Position numbers and translations under genes: made by a program. A stretch of 64,000 bases of DNA from NCBI GenBank assembly GCA_028826165.1, contig JAPDFW010000103.1, positions 449,501-513,500 on the forward strand, in the 5' to 3' direction. The notes under the pieces are model-generated. The model was not told the origin of the DNA. It saw nothing but the letters and a program-made list of their open reading frames with translations, and made no database searches. Source of the stretch: Anaeramoeba ignava (Eukaryota > Metamonada > Anaeramoebidae). How positions within the stretch are numbered: the stretch's first letter is position 1; every line of letters starts with the position of its first letter. Of the stretch, positions 12,851 through 23,578 are shown one piece after another.

Positions 12851-15800
12851 TAAATTTTGATTTTGATTTTGATTTTGATTTTGATTTGTTATTAATAATT
12901 TTGAATAAAATTGATAGAAAAATGGAATTTTGAATTATTAAATTGATATTTAACAATTTTTAATATAGGTTTAATTTTAATTTTTCCAATACATTTTCCC
13001 AAAATATTTTCACTTCTTTTTCTTTTCATTTGTATTTAATTTAATTTTGAAATTATCATTAACCATAATTTGACTAAAGAAAATTGAAAGAATACTTTTA
13101 ACTTTTCTTCTAAATTCTAATTGAATAAATGAATTGAATGATTCAAAATTTTGTTTTGATGATGAATGTTTTTGTTGAATTAATTTATTCCTATCCCATT
13201 CATATAAATTTATTCCCTTTTCTTTTCCTTTTTCAATCATATTTTGTAATTTTTTATAAAGTATTGTTCCATCTTTCTTTTCATTCTTAATAAAATTTAT
13301 TGCATTTTCTATTTGATCATGTTTCATAAATGAAAGTAAAGATGATTGTAAAATAGATTCAATAATTTTCTCCCAATTATTTTTAATATCAATCTGTAAT
13401 AAATCTTTTTCTTGTTCTTTTTGTTTTTGTTCTTCTTTTTGTTTTTGTTCTTGTTCTTGTTTTTGTTCTTCTTTTTGTTTTTGTTCTTTTTGTAAATTTA
13501 ATAAAATTGATAGTTTAAAATAAGGTTCGTAAATATTATCAATATAATAATATTCCCAATTATTTTCAAATAAGAAAGAAAAATCTGTATTGGTTTCTTC
13601 AGTTGATGAAAGATGAACAAGAAAGAGGAAATAATAATTTTCAATTTGTTTTTTCATTTCCTCATTTTTCATTTCCTTTTTTTTTGTTTTCTCATTTTTC
13701 GTTTTAAATAAAGAATCAATAATATATTTAAATTGATGGAAAATAATTTGTGATAATATTTTGGGTGTGAAATGAATTATTATAAGATTTTTCTCTTCTT
13801 TTTTCTCTTCTTTTTTCTCTTCTTTTTTCTCTTCTTTTTTCTTTTCATTTTCGTTTTTGTTATGGAGAATAATATCTTTAATCTTTTTTTTAAATTCTTT
13901 ATCACTTTCATAATCTGTAAATTCAAGTTCTTCTACATTAAAATTTTCAATTTCAAGTTTTTCTTTGCTTTTTAATAAATCTGATTCTGATGTAAGAACT
14001 ATTGATCTTTGAACTTTTGAATCTTTATCTTTTGGTAATATAAATTTTTGAATTAAAGAATTTAAATCTTTACAATATTCATTCATATATTCTTTACATA
14101 TTTCTATTAATAAATCTTTATCTGTTCTTTGTAAATTTTCTCCTTTATTTTTGATAAACAATTCAATAAAAAGTATTTTCTCCAATTTACAAATTCTAAT
14201 CCATTGTTTTTTAAATTGTTGTTTAAATTGTTTCATTTCTTTTTCATTTTCATCTTTAAATTGTTTTTTGATAGCGTATTGATATTTAAGTGTAAGTGAA
14301 TATAATAAGTCATCATTATAACAAGGAAATAAATCATTTTCTCTTATTTTGGTTAATCTACAAATGTTCTCAATTATATCTTTTTGTTCTTTATAGAAAT
14401 GTTCTGATGTTTTTTCAATAAATTCTTTTGGTTTAACTAAATATTTTTCAAATCGATTTAAAATTGTTGGTGTTTCTTTTTCATAAGCATATTCTTTTTC
14501 AATAATACTAATACATTTGAAATTAGGATGAACTTTTATATTTGAAGTAATATTACCAAATGATATTTGTGTATAATAATCATTTCCTTCTTTTCTGAAA
14601 TTTAAATTTAATAAATCATATAAGGAAGGATATAAATTTTCATTATTAATTAAAATAACAGTTTTTCCTTCTCGAACATAATTTTGAATTTTGTTTAAAT
14701 CTTTAACAATTCTAATAGATTTTTGATCTTTATATAAAGATGATCCAAATAATATATTATAATCTTGTTCATTTATCATTTCAATTTCTTGTAAAATAAA
14801 TGGTATATTGCAAATATTTTCAATTAAAATCATTATAAATCTTGAAAAATGGAAATTAACAGTTGTTTCTTTAAATCCATATGATTCAAAAATTTTTCTT
14901 TTTAAATTTTGTGAAATCAATGTTTTGTTATTGATATTTAAATATGTTGATACATTCAATTTATTTAATTCATTTAATTTATCAAAATTTGAAATAATAT
15001 TTGGTTTGGAACTAAAATTTCTAAGTAAAGAATTAGCAATTAATCCTGAATCATTATAATATAAAATGTTATTTTGATTAGAATATCTGATCATTTTCAA
15101 GAAATAATAAAAATCTCTAAGTCCAAAATAAGTTCGATTTTTTTGATTATTTTGAGAAATATTAATAATATCTTTATAAACTTTTGTTAACTGATTTGAA
15201 AATTCTTTAGGTATTTGAATAAAATTTTGACTTGTTTTTGATGATGATGATGATGATAAAATTTGAAATGCTGTATTTTCTAAATCTGTTTCAGAATCTC
15301 TTCTAAGAAAAATACCTCTATTCATATTACTAAGATCTAATACCCAATTAGAAATAGAAACTACAGATACTTGATTTTGATTTTGATTTTGAATTTGAAT
15401 TTGAATTTCATTTTCATTTTCATTTTCATTTTCATTTTGATTTTGAATTTCATTTTCATTTTCATTTTGATTTTTTTTTAATTTATATAATATTTTTTCT
15501 GATTTTTCAAGTTTAGAATGAAGAACTTTTAATGGATTTTTTTTATTTAAATCAGCAAGTGCAACTTCTTCAAGAATAACAACTCCTAATTTTTTATTTG
15601 TTGTATTTTCTTTTGCATTTTTAAAAATATCTTTTATTGCTTCTGATGTTGTTAATTTAGAACATTGAAGTAATGATTCTTTGAGTGATCTAATTCTTAA
15701 TTTTTCTATAAGTTTATTTTCTTTATATTTTAATTCAAAAGATTTTAAAATAATTTCAACAGATAATGTTTTTGATGTTCCTATTTTATTTTTTTATTGA

Positions 15801-18800
15801 TTTAAAATAAATAATTAATAAGTATTTGATTTAAATAATAAATAATTTGTTATTAATTTAATTTACCTGGTTTTCCAATTATAAATATTGGGATATTCGT
15901 GTAAATACAAATGAAAAGTAATAAACAATTTTCTTTTATTGCTGTATTTTTAGCAATCATTTTTTCTTCAAAATCATAATCCAATGAATTAATAAATTTA
16001 TCTTGAATTTTTTCTAAAATTTCTTTTTGTTTTCTAACTTTTTTCTTCTTTTCAAATATTTCTTTATAATATTCATCTTGTTTTTTGTTTTGTTGTCTAA
16101 CTATATAACCAACAAATAAACTTAATATAATTGCTCTTTCAAAATATTCTTCTTCTGTTATTTCTTTTTTTTCTTTTCTTTTTCTTTTTCTTTTTCTTTT
16201 TCTGTTATTTCTTTTTCTGTTATTTCTTTTTCTGTTTTTTCATAAAATAATAAAAACTTTTTAATTTTTTCTTCATAAAAAATCCAATGAAATATTCTTA
16301 AAAATCTTGATACATCTCTTAAAGAAACACTTGCATTTAAATTTTTTTGAAGATTTGAAATTTGATTTTGATTTTGATTTTGATTTTGATTTTGATTTGA
16401 ATTTTGATTTTGATTTGAATTTTGATTTTGATTTGTTCGAATAAATTTTTGTGATTTAGAAATATATTTAGTGATTTTATTTTTATATCTATTTTTATCT
16501 TGATTTTCAAGTGAATTTTCAACCATCTTTTCAATATATTTTTCTTCTTTTTCTGATTGAAGTGAATGAAAATCAATAACACAACTTTTTAAAGATTCTG
16601 AAATTTCATGAACTCGATAAGCAAGATTTCTGTTTTGTTTAAAAAATTTTTGATTTTGATCATCATTTTCATAATCATTAACATTTAATCCAAATTCTCC
16701 AATTGGATCATCATCATAATTTTGTTCTCTATATGGATTAATTGCTGCAATTAATTTAATTTTATCTTCTATTTTTTTTCCTTCAAATGTTTTATCTATA
16801 AATAAATGTTTGAAAATAGAAATACAATTTTCTGGTGCAGTATTTAATTCATCAAAAAATAAAATAACATTTTCTGAAATATAATTTTTTGCTTTTTCAA
16901 TACTTTCTTCAATATCTTTTTTGGTAGTTCCTCCATTAACATGAATAGTTATAAGTTTGTAGTTTAATATATCTTCAAAAAGATAATTTATTAATGCAGT
17001 TTTACCACATCCTGTTTCTCCTGATATAATTGTTGGAATTCCAATAAATGTTCTAAATTGAATTAAAATCATTTTTGAAATGTTATCTGTTGTAAGTACA
17101 TATTTTGATTCATTATTAATATGTTCTTGAATAAGTTTTGGATCAACTTCATTTTCTCTAAGAAAGGAAATGTATTTGAAAAATTTTTTTATTTTTTCAT
17201 CATGTTCTAAGTTATTCCAAGATTTATTTTCAAATTTGTATTTTTTAGATAAATCTTCAATAATTTGTTGTTCTTCTTTTGAAAGATTATATTGCTCATA
17301 AAAAAATGCTATTCCATTTTTAAATTGTTCATTTGGATTTTGAGAAACATCTATTCTTTTTGTATTTTCTTCAGTTTTTAATTTAAAAATAAATCCATAT
17401 AAATTTTGGAAAATTTCTGGTTTTTTTGTTGATAAATAAGGAATTATTGTAAATCTTGCAATAGAAAAAATCCAATATTTAATTAACTTTTGTAAATTAT
17501 CCAATTCATCATTATTATCTTGATTATCTTTATTATTTTGATTATCTAACTTTGTTTTAATTAATTCCCAATTAAGTATTGGATTAATAAACATTTTCAT
17601 TGAAAACCAAAATTCTGATAATAATTTGTAAGATATTGTTATTCCATTTTTAGAATTAGAATCAATATTTTCACTAACTTCTTTTAACATTTTTTTTGAA
17701 ATATCAATAAATTCTTTTTTTTCATCTCGTTGTAAATTTGGAAAAAAAGGGTTTTGAAATGTTTTGAAATTGGTTTTTTTAAGAAAAAATGTATTATTAT
17801 CGATTTTAATTAAACAATTTGCTACTTTTTTTAAATCATCATCATCATCTTCTTTTAATTTAAATTTATCTTTATCAAATTCATATTTTTTGAAACTAAC
17901 TTCATCTTTTTTATAAGAACATTCAGTTAATTCACAATTTTCTAAAGGATAAAATTTTTCCCAAATTTCATTTTCATTTTCATTTTCATTTTCATTTTTG
18001 ATTTGGTATTTCAAAAACAATTTCTGTATCTTCATTTAAATTCCAACAAAATGATTTTGATTTTGATTTTGAATTTGAATCTAAATCTAAACTTGAATTT
18101 GGATTTTGATCTTCAATAGATCCCCACATAATTAATCCCCATAATGCTTTTGTGATATTATTTGAACATTTACTTGGAAATTCAATATGGATAACTCTTT
18201 TTTCATTTTTTAATTTATTTATTTTTTCATCATTTTGATTTAATAATTTAATTAATTCTGAAACAGTTCCTTTATGTAATTGAATTAATTGATAATAATG
18301 ATAATAATCTTGTTGAATTTTGGAATAACAGAATTGTTTAATTTGAAAACTTTTTCCATCTCCTTGATTTTTTGAAAAGAAAACATGAATTTGTTTATAA
18401 TAACGATTATTTTTCATAATACTACTTAAAATAGGTTTTATATCTGATATAGATTTATCTTGGAAATTTATATATAATTTGTCACGTTTTAATCTATTTT
18501 GTAAAAGATTATCTGATGATATAGAATCAAATATAATCATTGGAAATTTTGTTATATAATCAATTGAATCTATTTGTGAAATAAGATGTATTATATTCTT
18601 TAAAGATAGAAATTTTGTTTGGGTTATTGAAAAAAGAAATTTTGTTTCTTTATTTTCATTTTCTTTTTGATTTTCTTTTTGATTTTCATTTTTATTTGCT
18701 TTTTTATTTTCTTTTTCTTTTTTATTTTCATTTTCATTTATATTTTCTTTTTCTTTTTCATTATAATATTTATAAATGGAGAAAAAAGAAGTGATATCAT

Positions 18801-21800
18801 TTGATGTTGTTTTTGAATCACAAATTAAAATTTCTTTTCTTAATGGGAATTTGTTTGAATATAAATGATAAATTAACAAAATTCTATTTAAAATTTGTTT
18901 TTCTTCTTCTTCATTATCCATTATTGTAATAAATATTTTTGAATCATGAATTCCTCCTGTTTTTTTTTCATCTATTTTTTCAATTAATTGTTTTCTAAAA
19001 TTTTGTTGTTGAGATGTAAAATAATCATCATAATCTAAAGTTAATTGAATACTAGAATATAAAGAATAATGTTTATCAATTATTTCAAAAAATTCTTTAT
19101 AGAATTGAGTTATATCAGCATTTTCTAGATTTTGAATAAATTCTTGTATAATTTCTTTTTTTCCAAAAATAAGTTGTAAAACTGATAAAAACATTTTTTC
19201 ATTTCTTTGATAAATAATTATTTGAGATTCAGTTAATTGAAAATTATCTCCTTTGTTTTTTAAAAATTGATAAAAATAGATTAATTGATGAATTGATAAA
19301 AAACCTGATAAATTAATTCTTTTAATCTCTTTTTTATGTATTTTCCAATTTCCAAGTATTTCTGAAAGTTCTTCTCTAAAATTTTTAATTTTATCTTTGT
19401 ATGATTTTGGATCGTTTGTAATATCTATTGATTTTTTCCCTAAATTATATAATGATTTGATATTAGAAAATTTTTTCATTTTATTATAAATATCTTCAAT
19501 AGATTCAAATAATTTTTGATATTCAACAATATATCTATTTTCTTTTTGATTTTGATTTTGATTTTCATCCATTTCAGCTTTTTGTTTTTGTTTTTGATTT
19601 AATATAAAACGAAACATATTCAGACAACTTTCATAATTTTCATTTTTATGGTTTGTAATATTTAATTGAAAAAGGGGTTTTGTTATATTGAAAATAATTT
19701 GAGATTGCTTAAATGTATTTTCAATTTTTTGAGGTAAATCTTCTTCTTTATCTTTTTCTTCATTTTTTTCTTCAATATAAAATAAAGATTGATATAATAA
19801 TTTAATATCAATTTCTTCTTTTTCTTCTTTTTCTTTTTTGGATTTTAATTCTTGAATTTTTTCTAATTCTTTAATGAAATGTTTGAAATTTTTGAATTTT
19901 TTTGAAAATAAATCTGAAAATAAATCTTTTAATTGTATTAAAGAATTCCTCATTTTTTGAATAACATCATCATTTCGATTTAATTTTTTAATAATTTCTT
20001 CAAATTCTTTATTTTGGATTTTTTCTTTTAACCATTCTATTATTGATTTATTTTTATTTTCATTTTTATTTTCATTTTTTTGAATTAATTGTTTTATAAA
20101 TTCAAGAAATGATAAATCAAATTTAATTTTATCAATAATTTCCTTTTTGATATTTTCAACATCTTTAAGTTTTATTTCATTTTCTTTTTTTTTTGTAAAT
20201 TCTTTAATTTCATTAATTTCATTAAGTTCGTTTTCTTGGAGAAATATTTTACAAAATTCGATGAAAGGATTAATAGTTTCAATTAATCTTTGTAATTCAA
20301 AGAAAATATTGATTTTAATTTGTAAATCTTCTGAAATTCCAAAAGATTCAATCTCATCTTTAAATCTTTTTTCATCATTTATCTGAGATTCTGTTTTTAA
20401 TTTTTGAAATGAGATTTCTAAATTAAAAGTTTCTTTCTTCCATTTTTCCCATTCTTCATTTATAGTTTTACATATTTCTTCAATCTTTATTTTTTCTTGT
20501 TCTTTTTCTTTTTTTAAATTTTTGAGATATTTTATAAATTTTTGTTTGTAAAAAGAGTTTTTCAAAAATAAATTAATAGATTTTGTTGTTTCTGTTTTTT
20601 TTTCTGTTTTTGTTTCTGTTTTTTTTTCTGTTTTTTTCAGATAATTTTCCATATCTTTTAATGTAGAATCTTTATCAAAATTTTTTGGTAATCCATCAAA
20701 TTTGAATCCTTCTTTTTCTTTTTCTTTTTCTTTTTCTTTAAATTGATCAAAGAAATATTTTATTTTTGAAATTTTTTCATCTAAATCAATATATTTTTTT
20801 CTGTTTTCTTCAATTATTTTGTTTTGTTCATTTTCATTTGAAATTTTTAATTTAATAAATTTTGTGAATATTTCTTCATTTCTGAAAAATATTTTCCAAT
20901 CTTCTATTTTCGTATTTGGATAATCTTGTAATTTTTTAAAATATTCATTGAGTTCTTTTTCATAATTGTTTAATTGTTTCTCAAAATTTTGATTAATTCT
21001 TTTAGTATCTTTTATTAATTTTATAAGTGGAGGAGAAGATTTCTTGAAAGTTAAGAACCATAATAATACATTTCTCCATTTATTTGAATTAATTTCATTT
21101 TTTTGAATAATATCATTCCAATTTAGTAATTGATTTTGATTTTGATTTTGATTTTGATTTTGATTAAAATCAACATATTTAATCCAACAATGTATATGAA
21201 TATTTAATGGAATAAACCTTAAATATGTTTGATTGTTTATAATGTTTTTGAATTCATATTTTGCATCTTCCATATAAATTTCTTGAAATTGTTCTTCAAA
21301 ATCAATAATAAATTTATATTTTAATAAATTTTTTTTATCAACTTTTTTAATGTAATCTATATAAATTTTATCTTTGAAAATATCAGTTATAGTGCTAATT
21401 TTTGAGATATGGTTTGGATTATCATCAATTAAAGTTGGATGTTTAAATAGATAATCATCAATATTTATTTTCTGGTTAAAATCAAATATTGGAAGATTTT
21501 TTGATTGATTTGCTTGAATAGTTAGTTGTTCTGCAATTTCATTCATTTTTAACAAAAATTTAAATATATCTAAGACAGTTTTAAAGTTTTCTGCTTTTAA
21601 TTTCTCTTTAAATTCTGGAAAATCAATAAGTTTATTTATTGATTTAGAGAAAAATCGTGAATTCATAAAATTATTCCATAAAGGATTTGATAAATCAAAT
21701 TTTGTTCCAAAAATATTTTCCAAAACTTCTTTTTTAAAATAAGAATTCATTTCTTTTTGTAAATAGAATGAAAATACATTTTCAATAGCATTTCGAATAT

Positions 21801-22607
21801 TATCGTTAATTTTTTTTGTTGTTTTAGGAAATTCAAATTCTTGTTCAAATAAAATAAAAAGAGGTAAAAAATTAATTTTGTAAGATTTCCTGTTTGAATA
21901 TTTGTTAAATAATTGAAGAAATTCTTTTAATGATTCAAATAACTCTTTTTTGTTTGTTTTATAATAAGCTGAGAAAATCAAATAATTTGTTTTAATAAAA
22001 TCATTTGCTTCACATTTTGAGATGTTATCCATTATTTTTTTAACTTTTTTTGAAGGTTTAAGGATAAAAAGTAAGCGAGCTAATAATTCTGGATTTTTCT
22101 TTAAAATGATCTTCTTTTTGTTTAAATCATTTAAAATTATATTTTCAAATTCATTTTGTTTTAAAGCATTTAAAATTTCCAAAAAGTCTAACAATTCAAA
22201 ATCATCTTTAAAATCTAATAAAGAACTTATAATCAAAAATCCATCTTTCTTTGTTGATTCAAAAATAATTTGTGAAGTAATTGGTTTTGGTTCTTGATTT
22301 TTAATTTGATAAGAAGCATTTTGAGAGCAAGAAAATTGAAAAAGATGCATTTCTTTTGAAGGAGAAGAAAATTTTGGTTTCAAAGGTATTTGTTTTGATT
22401 CATCTATTAAAATAACATTAATTTCTTTTTCTTTTTCTTTTTCTTTTTCTTTTTCTTTTTCTTTTTCTTTTTCTTTTTCTTTTTCATTATCTTTATCTTT
22501 TTCTTTTTCTTTTTCTTTTCTTTTTCTTTTTCTTTATCTTTTTCTTTTTCTTTTTCTTTTTCTTTTTGAACAATAATTAAAATAACTTTTTGCTTTTTTT
22601 CTTCCAT
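8767..22607 (-). CDS. RNF213: RNF213/mysterin-like giant AAA+ ATPase (whole gene, with frame breaks)
   Basis: One minus-strand gene of about 4,500 codons, related to the AAA+ core and C-terminal half of RNF213 (mysterin), a dynein-like ATPase/ubiquitin ligase acting at lipid droplets and on intracellular pathogens. Pieces in order: 22607-17992, 18035-16158, 16157-15867, intron 15781-15866, 15780-13010, 12850-12083 and 12459-8767. They join only if single-base length changes in A-runs are allowed at 22516-22519, 17995-17999, 16174-16177 and 12088-12091, all inside or beside hexamer repeats. One further junction (12851-13009) is unresolved. Family hallmarks are Walker A GETGCGKT with LFFDELNTA, a second Walker A GKPG|TSKT split by the intron, and ISNWVLDLSNMNRGIF. 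I see no CxxC pairs, so neither the RING nor the RZ finger of animal RNF213 is present. The breaks may be assembly errors in homopolymers, real repeat-length variants, or signs of a pseudogene. Confidence 0.8.
13010..16157 (-). CDS. RNF213-like gene, second AAA module and following helical region
   Basis: Two exons, 16157-15867 and 15780-13010, with an 86-bp GT-AG intron that splits the Walker A motif as GKPG|TSKT (known as GKPGSSKS in animals). Before it stands NTAIKENCLLLFICIYTNIP; after it GVVILEEVALADLNKKNPLK (Walker B) and ISNWVLDLSNMNRGIFLRR, the closest matches to mysterin in the gene. An Asn/Gln/Glu repeat sits between them. The frame ends at a TGA at 13010 directly after an A/G run (NEKKKK*). 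No conventional splice acceptor follows for about 160 bp. Confidence 0.75.
16158..18035 (-). CDS. RNF213-like gene, first active AAA module
   Basis: A 625-codon frame that overlaps the previous segment by 44 bp. It starts reading usefully at IKNENENENEIWEKFYPLE. It holds Walker A GETGCGKT (about 17005-17030), followed by HVNGGTTKKDIEES, then Walker B ILFFDELN with TAPENC (about 16840-16870) and IAAINPYR, all characteristic of the first ATP-hydrolysing AAA unit of mysterin. It ends in EKEKEKEKKKKK*. Adding one A at 16174-16177 continues the frame as KKEITEEEYFERAIILSLF. Confidence 0.8.
   Translation of the reverse strand: MKIQKLFLKYQIKNENENENENEIWEKFYPLENCELTECSYKKDEVSFKKYEFDKDKFKLKEDDDDDLKKVANCLIKIDNNTFFLKKTNFKTFQNPFFPNLQRDEKKEFIDISKKMLKEVSENIDSNSKNGITISYKLLSEFWFSMKMFINPILNWELIKTKLDNQNNKDNQDNNDELDNLQKLIKYWIFSIARFTIIPYLSTKKPEIFQNLYGFIFKLKTEENTKRIDVSQNPNEQFKNGIAFFYEQYNLSKEEQQIIEDLSKKYKFENKSWNNLEHDEKIKKFFKYISFLRENEVDPKLIQEHINNESKYVLTTDNISKMILIQFRTFIGIPTIISGETGCGKTALINYLFEDILNYKLITIHVNGGTTKKDIEESIEKAKNYISENVILFFDELNTAPENCISIFKHLFIDKTFEGKKIEDKIKLIAAINPYREQNYDDDPIGEFGLNVNDYENDDQNQKFFKQNRNLAYRVHEISESLKSCVIDFHSLQSEKEEKYIEKMVENSLENQDKNRYKNKITKYISKSQKFIRTNQNQNSNQNQNSNQNQNQNQNQNQISNLQKNLNASVSLRDVSRFLRIFHWIFYEEKIKKFLLFYEKTEKEITEKEITEKEKEKEKEKKKKK
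17992..22383 (-). CDS. RNF213-like gene, N-terminal segment
   Basis: An uninterrupted 1463-codon frame covering the region before the active AAA modules. The frame is open upstream of 22383 (…INVILIDESKQIP) into a GAAAAA repeat. The likely true start is the ATG at 22607 (MEEKKQKVILIIVQKEKEK), which joins this frame if one A is added at 22516-22519. Most of the segment is helical and Lys/Glu-rich. Near its end is VFFSKNQGDGKSFQIKQF, a degenerate P-loop that corresponds to a non-canonical AAA unit of RNF213. It ends in …EIVFEIPNQK*, where the next segment takes over after a one-base slip in an AATGAA repeat. Confidence 0.75.
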   Translation of the reverse strand: MKPKFSSPSKEMHLFQFSCSQNASYQIKNQEPKPITSQIIFESTKKDGFLIISSLLDFKDDFELLDFLEILNALKQNEFENIILNDLNKKKIILKKNPELLARLLFILKPSKKVKKIMDNISKCEANDFIKTNYLIFSAYYKTNKKELFESLKEFLQLFNKYSNRKSYKINFLPLFILFEQEFEFPKTTKKINDNIRNAIENVFSFYLQKEMNSYFKKEVLENIFGTKFDLSNPLWNNFMNSRFFSKSINKLIDFPEFKEKLKAENFKTVLDIFKFLLKMNEIAEQLTIQANQSKNLPIFDFNQKINIDDYLFKHPTLIDDNPNHISKISTITDIFKDKIYIDYIKKVDKKNLLKYKFIIDFEEQFQEIYMEDAKYEFKNIINNQTYLRFIPLNIHIHCWIKYVDFNQNQNQNQNQNQLLNWNDIIQKNEINSNKWRNVLLWFLTFKKSSPPLIKLIKDTKRINQNFEKQLNNYEKELNEYFKKLQDYPNTKIEDWKIFFRNEEIFTKFIKLKISNENEQNKIIEENRKKYIDLDEKISKIKYFFDQFKEKEKEKEKEGFKFDGLPKNFDKDSTLKDMENYLKKTEKKTETKTEKKTETTKSINLFLKNSFYKQKFIKYLKNLKKEKEQEKIKIEEICKTINEEWEKWKKETFNLEISFQKLKTESQINDEKRFKDEIESFGISEDLQIKINIFFELQRLIETINPFIEFCKIFLQENELNEINEIKEFTKKKENEIKLKDVENIKKEIIDKIKFDLSFLEFIKQLIQKNENKNENKNKSIIEWLKEKIQNKEFEEIIKKLNRNDDVIQKMRNSLIQLKDLFSDLFSKKFKNFKHFIKELEKIQELKSKKEKEEKEEIDIKLLYQSLFYIEEKNEEKDKEEDLPQKIENTFKQSQIIFNITKPLFQLNITNHKNENYESCLNMFRFILNQKQKQKAEMDENQNQNQKENRYIVEYQKLFESIEDIYNKMKKFSNIKSLYNLGKKSIDITNDPKSYKDKIKNFREELSEILGNWKIHKKEIKRINLSGFLSIHQLIYFYQFLKNKGDNFQLTESQIIIYQRNEKMFLSVLQLIFGKKEIIQEFIQNLENADITQFYKEFFEIIDKHYSLYSSIQLTLDYDDYFTSQQQNFRKQLIEKIDEKKTGGIHDSKIFITIMDNEEEEKQILNRILLIYHLYSNKFPLRKEILICDSKTTSNDITSFFSIYKYYNEKEKENINENENKKEKENKKANKNENQKENQKENENKETKFLFSITQTKFLSLKNIIHLISQIDSIDYITKFPMIIFDSISSDNLLQNRLKRDKLYINFQDKSISDIKPILSSIMKNNRYYKQIHVFFSKNQGDGKSFQIKQFCYSKIQQDYYHYYQLIQLHKGTVSELIKLLNQNDEKINKLKNEKRVIHIEFPSKCSNNITKALWGLIMWGSIEDQNPNSSLDLDSNSKSKSKSFCWNLNEDTEIVFEIPNQK

Positions 22608-22730
22608 TTACTTGCTTTTGTTTGTTTTTGTTTGTGTTTGTGTTTTTGTGTTTGTGTGTTTCTGTGTGTTTGTGTTTCTGTGTGTGTTTTGTTTTTGATT
22701 GTGTTTTGTGTTTTTGTTTTTTAAAAAATA
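22608..22730. promoter_or_regulatory. GT-rich segment directly upstream of the RNF213-like gene
   Basis: TTTGTGTTTG-like runs (CA-rich on the sense strand of the leftward gene) occupy the probable promoter or 5' UTR. This is the only GT/CA-dinucleotide-like stretch in the window. A regulatory role is inferred only from its position. Confidence 0.35.
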
Positions 22731-22949
22731 AAATTTGTAAAAAAAAAAATGAAAAAAAATTTTTTTTTTTGGAATAAATAAAAAAAGAAAAAAAGCAATA
22801 AATTTAATTGAGGGCATAATTTATAAAAAAATACTTTTACTTTCCCTTTTTTTTTCCCTTTTTTAATTTTAATTTTAATTTTAAAAAAAAAAACAAAGAT
22901 CAATAACAAAAAAAAAATAAAATAAAAAAAACAACAAAAATTACTAATT

Positions 22950-23525
22950 TTTTTTATTAAATTATTCATTTATTTAATTAATTAATATTTATTCCACTTT
23001 TTTTTTTAAATTTGATTTTATTAATAAATAAATATTTATTCCATTTTTTTTTTAAATTTGATTTGATTTAATTAATAAATTAATATTTATTCCACTTTTA
23101 TTTTAATTTGATTTGAATTTATTTAATTAATTAATAAATAAACATTTATTCCACTTTTTATTTTAAATTTAATTTATTTAATAAATTAATATTTATTCCA
23201 TTTTTATTTTGAATTTGATTTGAATTTAATTAATTAATTAATATTTATTCCATTTTTTTTTTTTTAATTGAATTTATTTAATAAATTAATATTTATTCCA
23301 TTTTTATTTTAAATTTGATTTGAATTTAATTAATTATTTAATATTTATTCCATTTTTTTTTTAAATTTGAATTATTTAATTTATTTTAATTAATATTTAT
23401 TCCATTTTTATTTTAAATTTGATTTAAATTTATTTAATTAATTAATTAATATTTATTCCACTTTTATTTTAAATTTGATTTATATTAATTAATAAATTAA
23501 TATTTATTCCATTTTTTTTTTAAAG
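22950..23525. repeat. Tandem array of about 55-60 nt units containing TTTATTCCATTTTT
   Basis: About ten copies of a unit made of AATATTTATTCCATTTTT (or CCACTTTT), then TTTTAAATTTGATTTG, then variable AATTAATTAA. It lies between the divergent RNF213-like and P4-ATPase genes. The TTTATTCCACTTTT core also occurs in the 56-60 kb array and, inverted, inside two introns. Confidence 0.85.
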
Positions 23526-23578
23526 TATTTTTTTTTTTTGAATTTTATTTTTTATTTTTTTTTCATTTTTTTCTTTCA

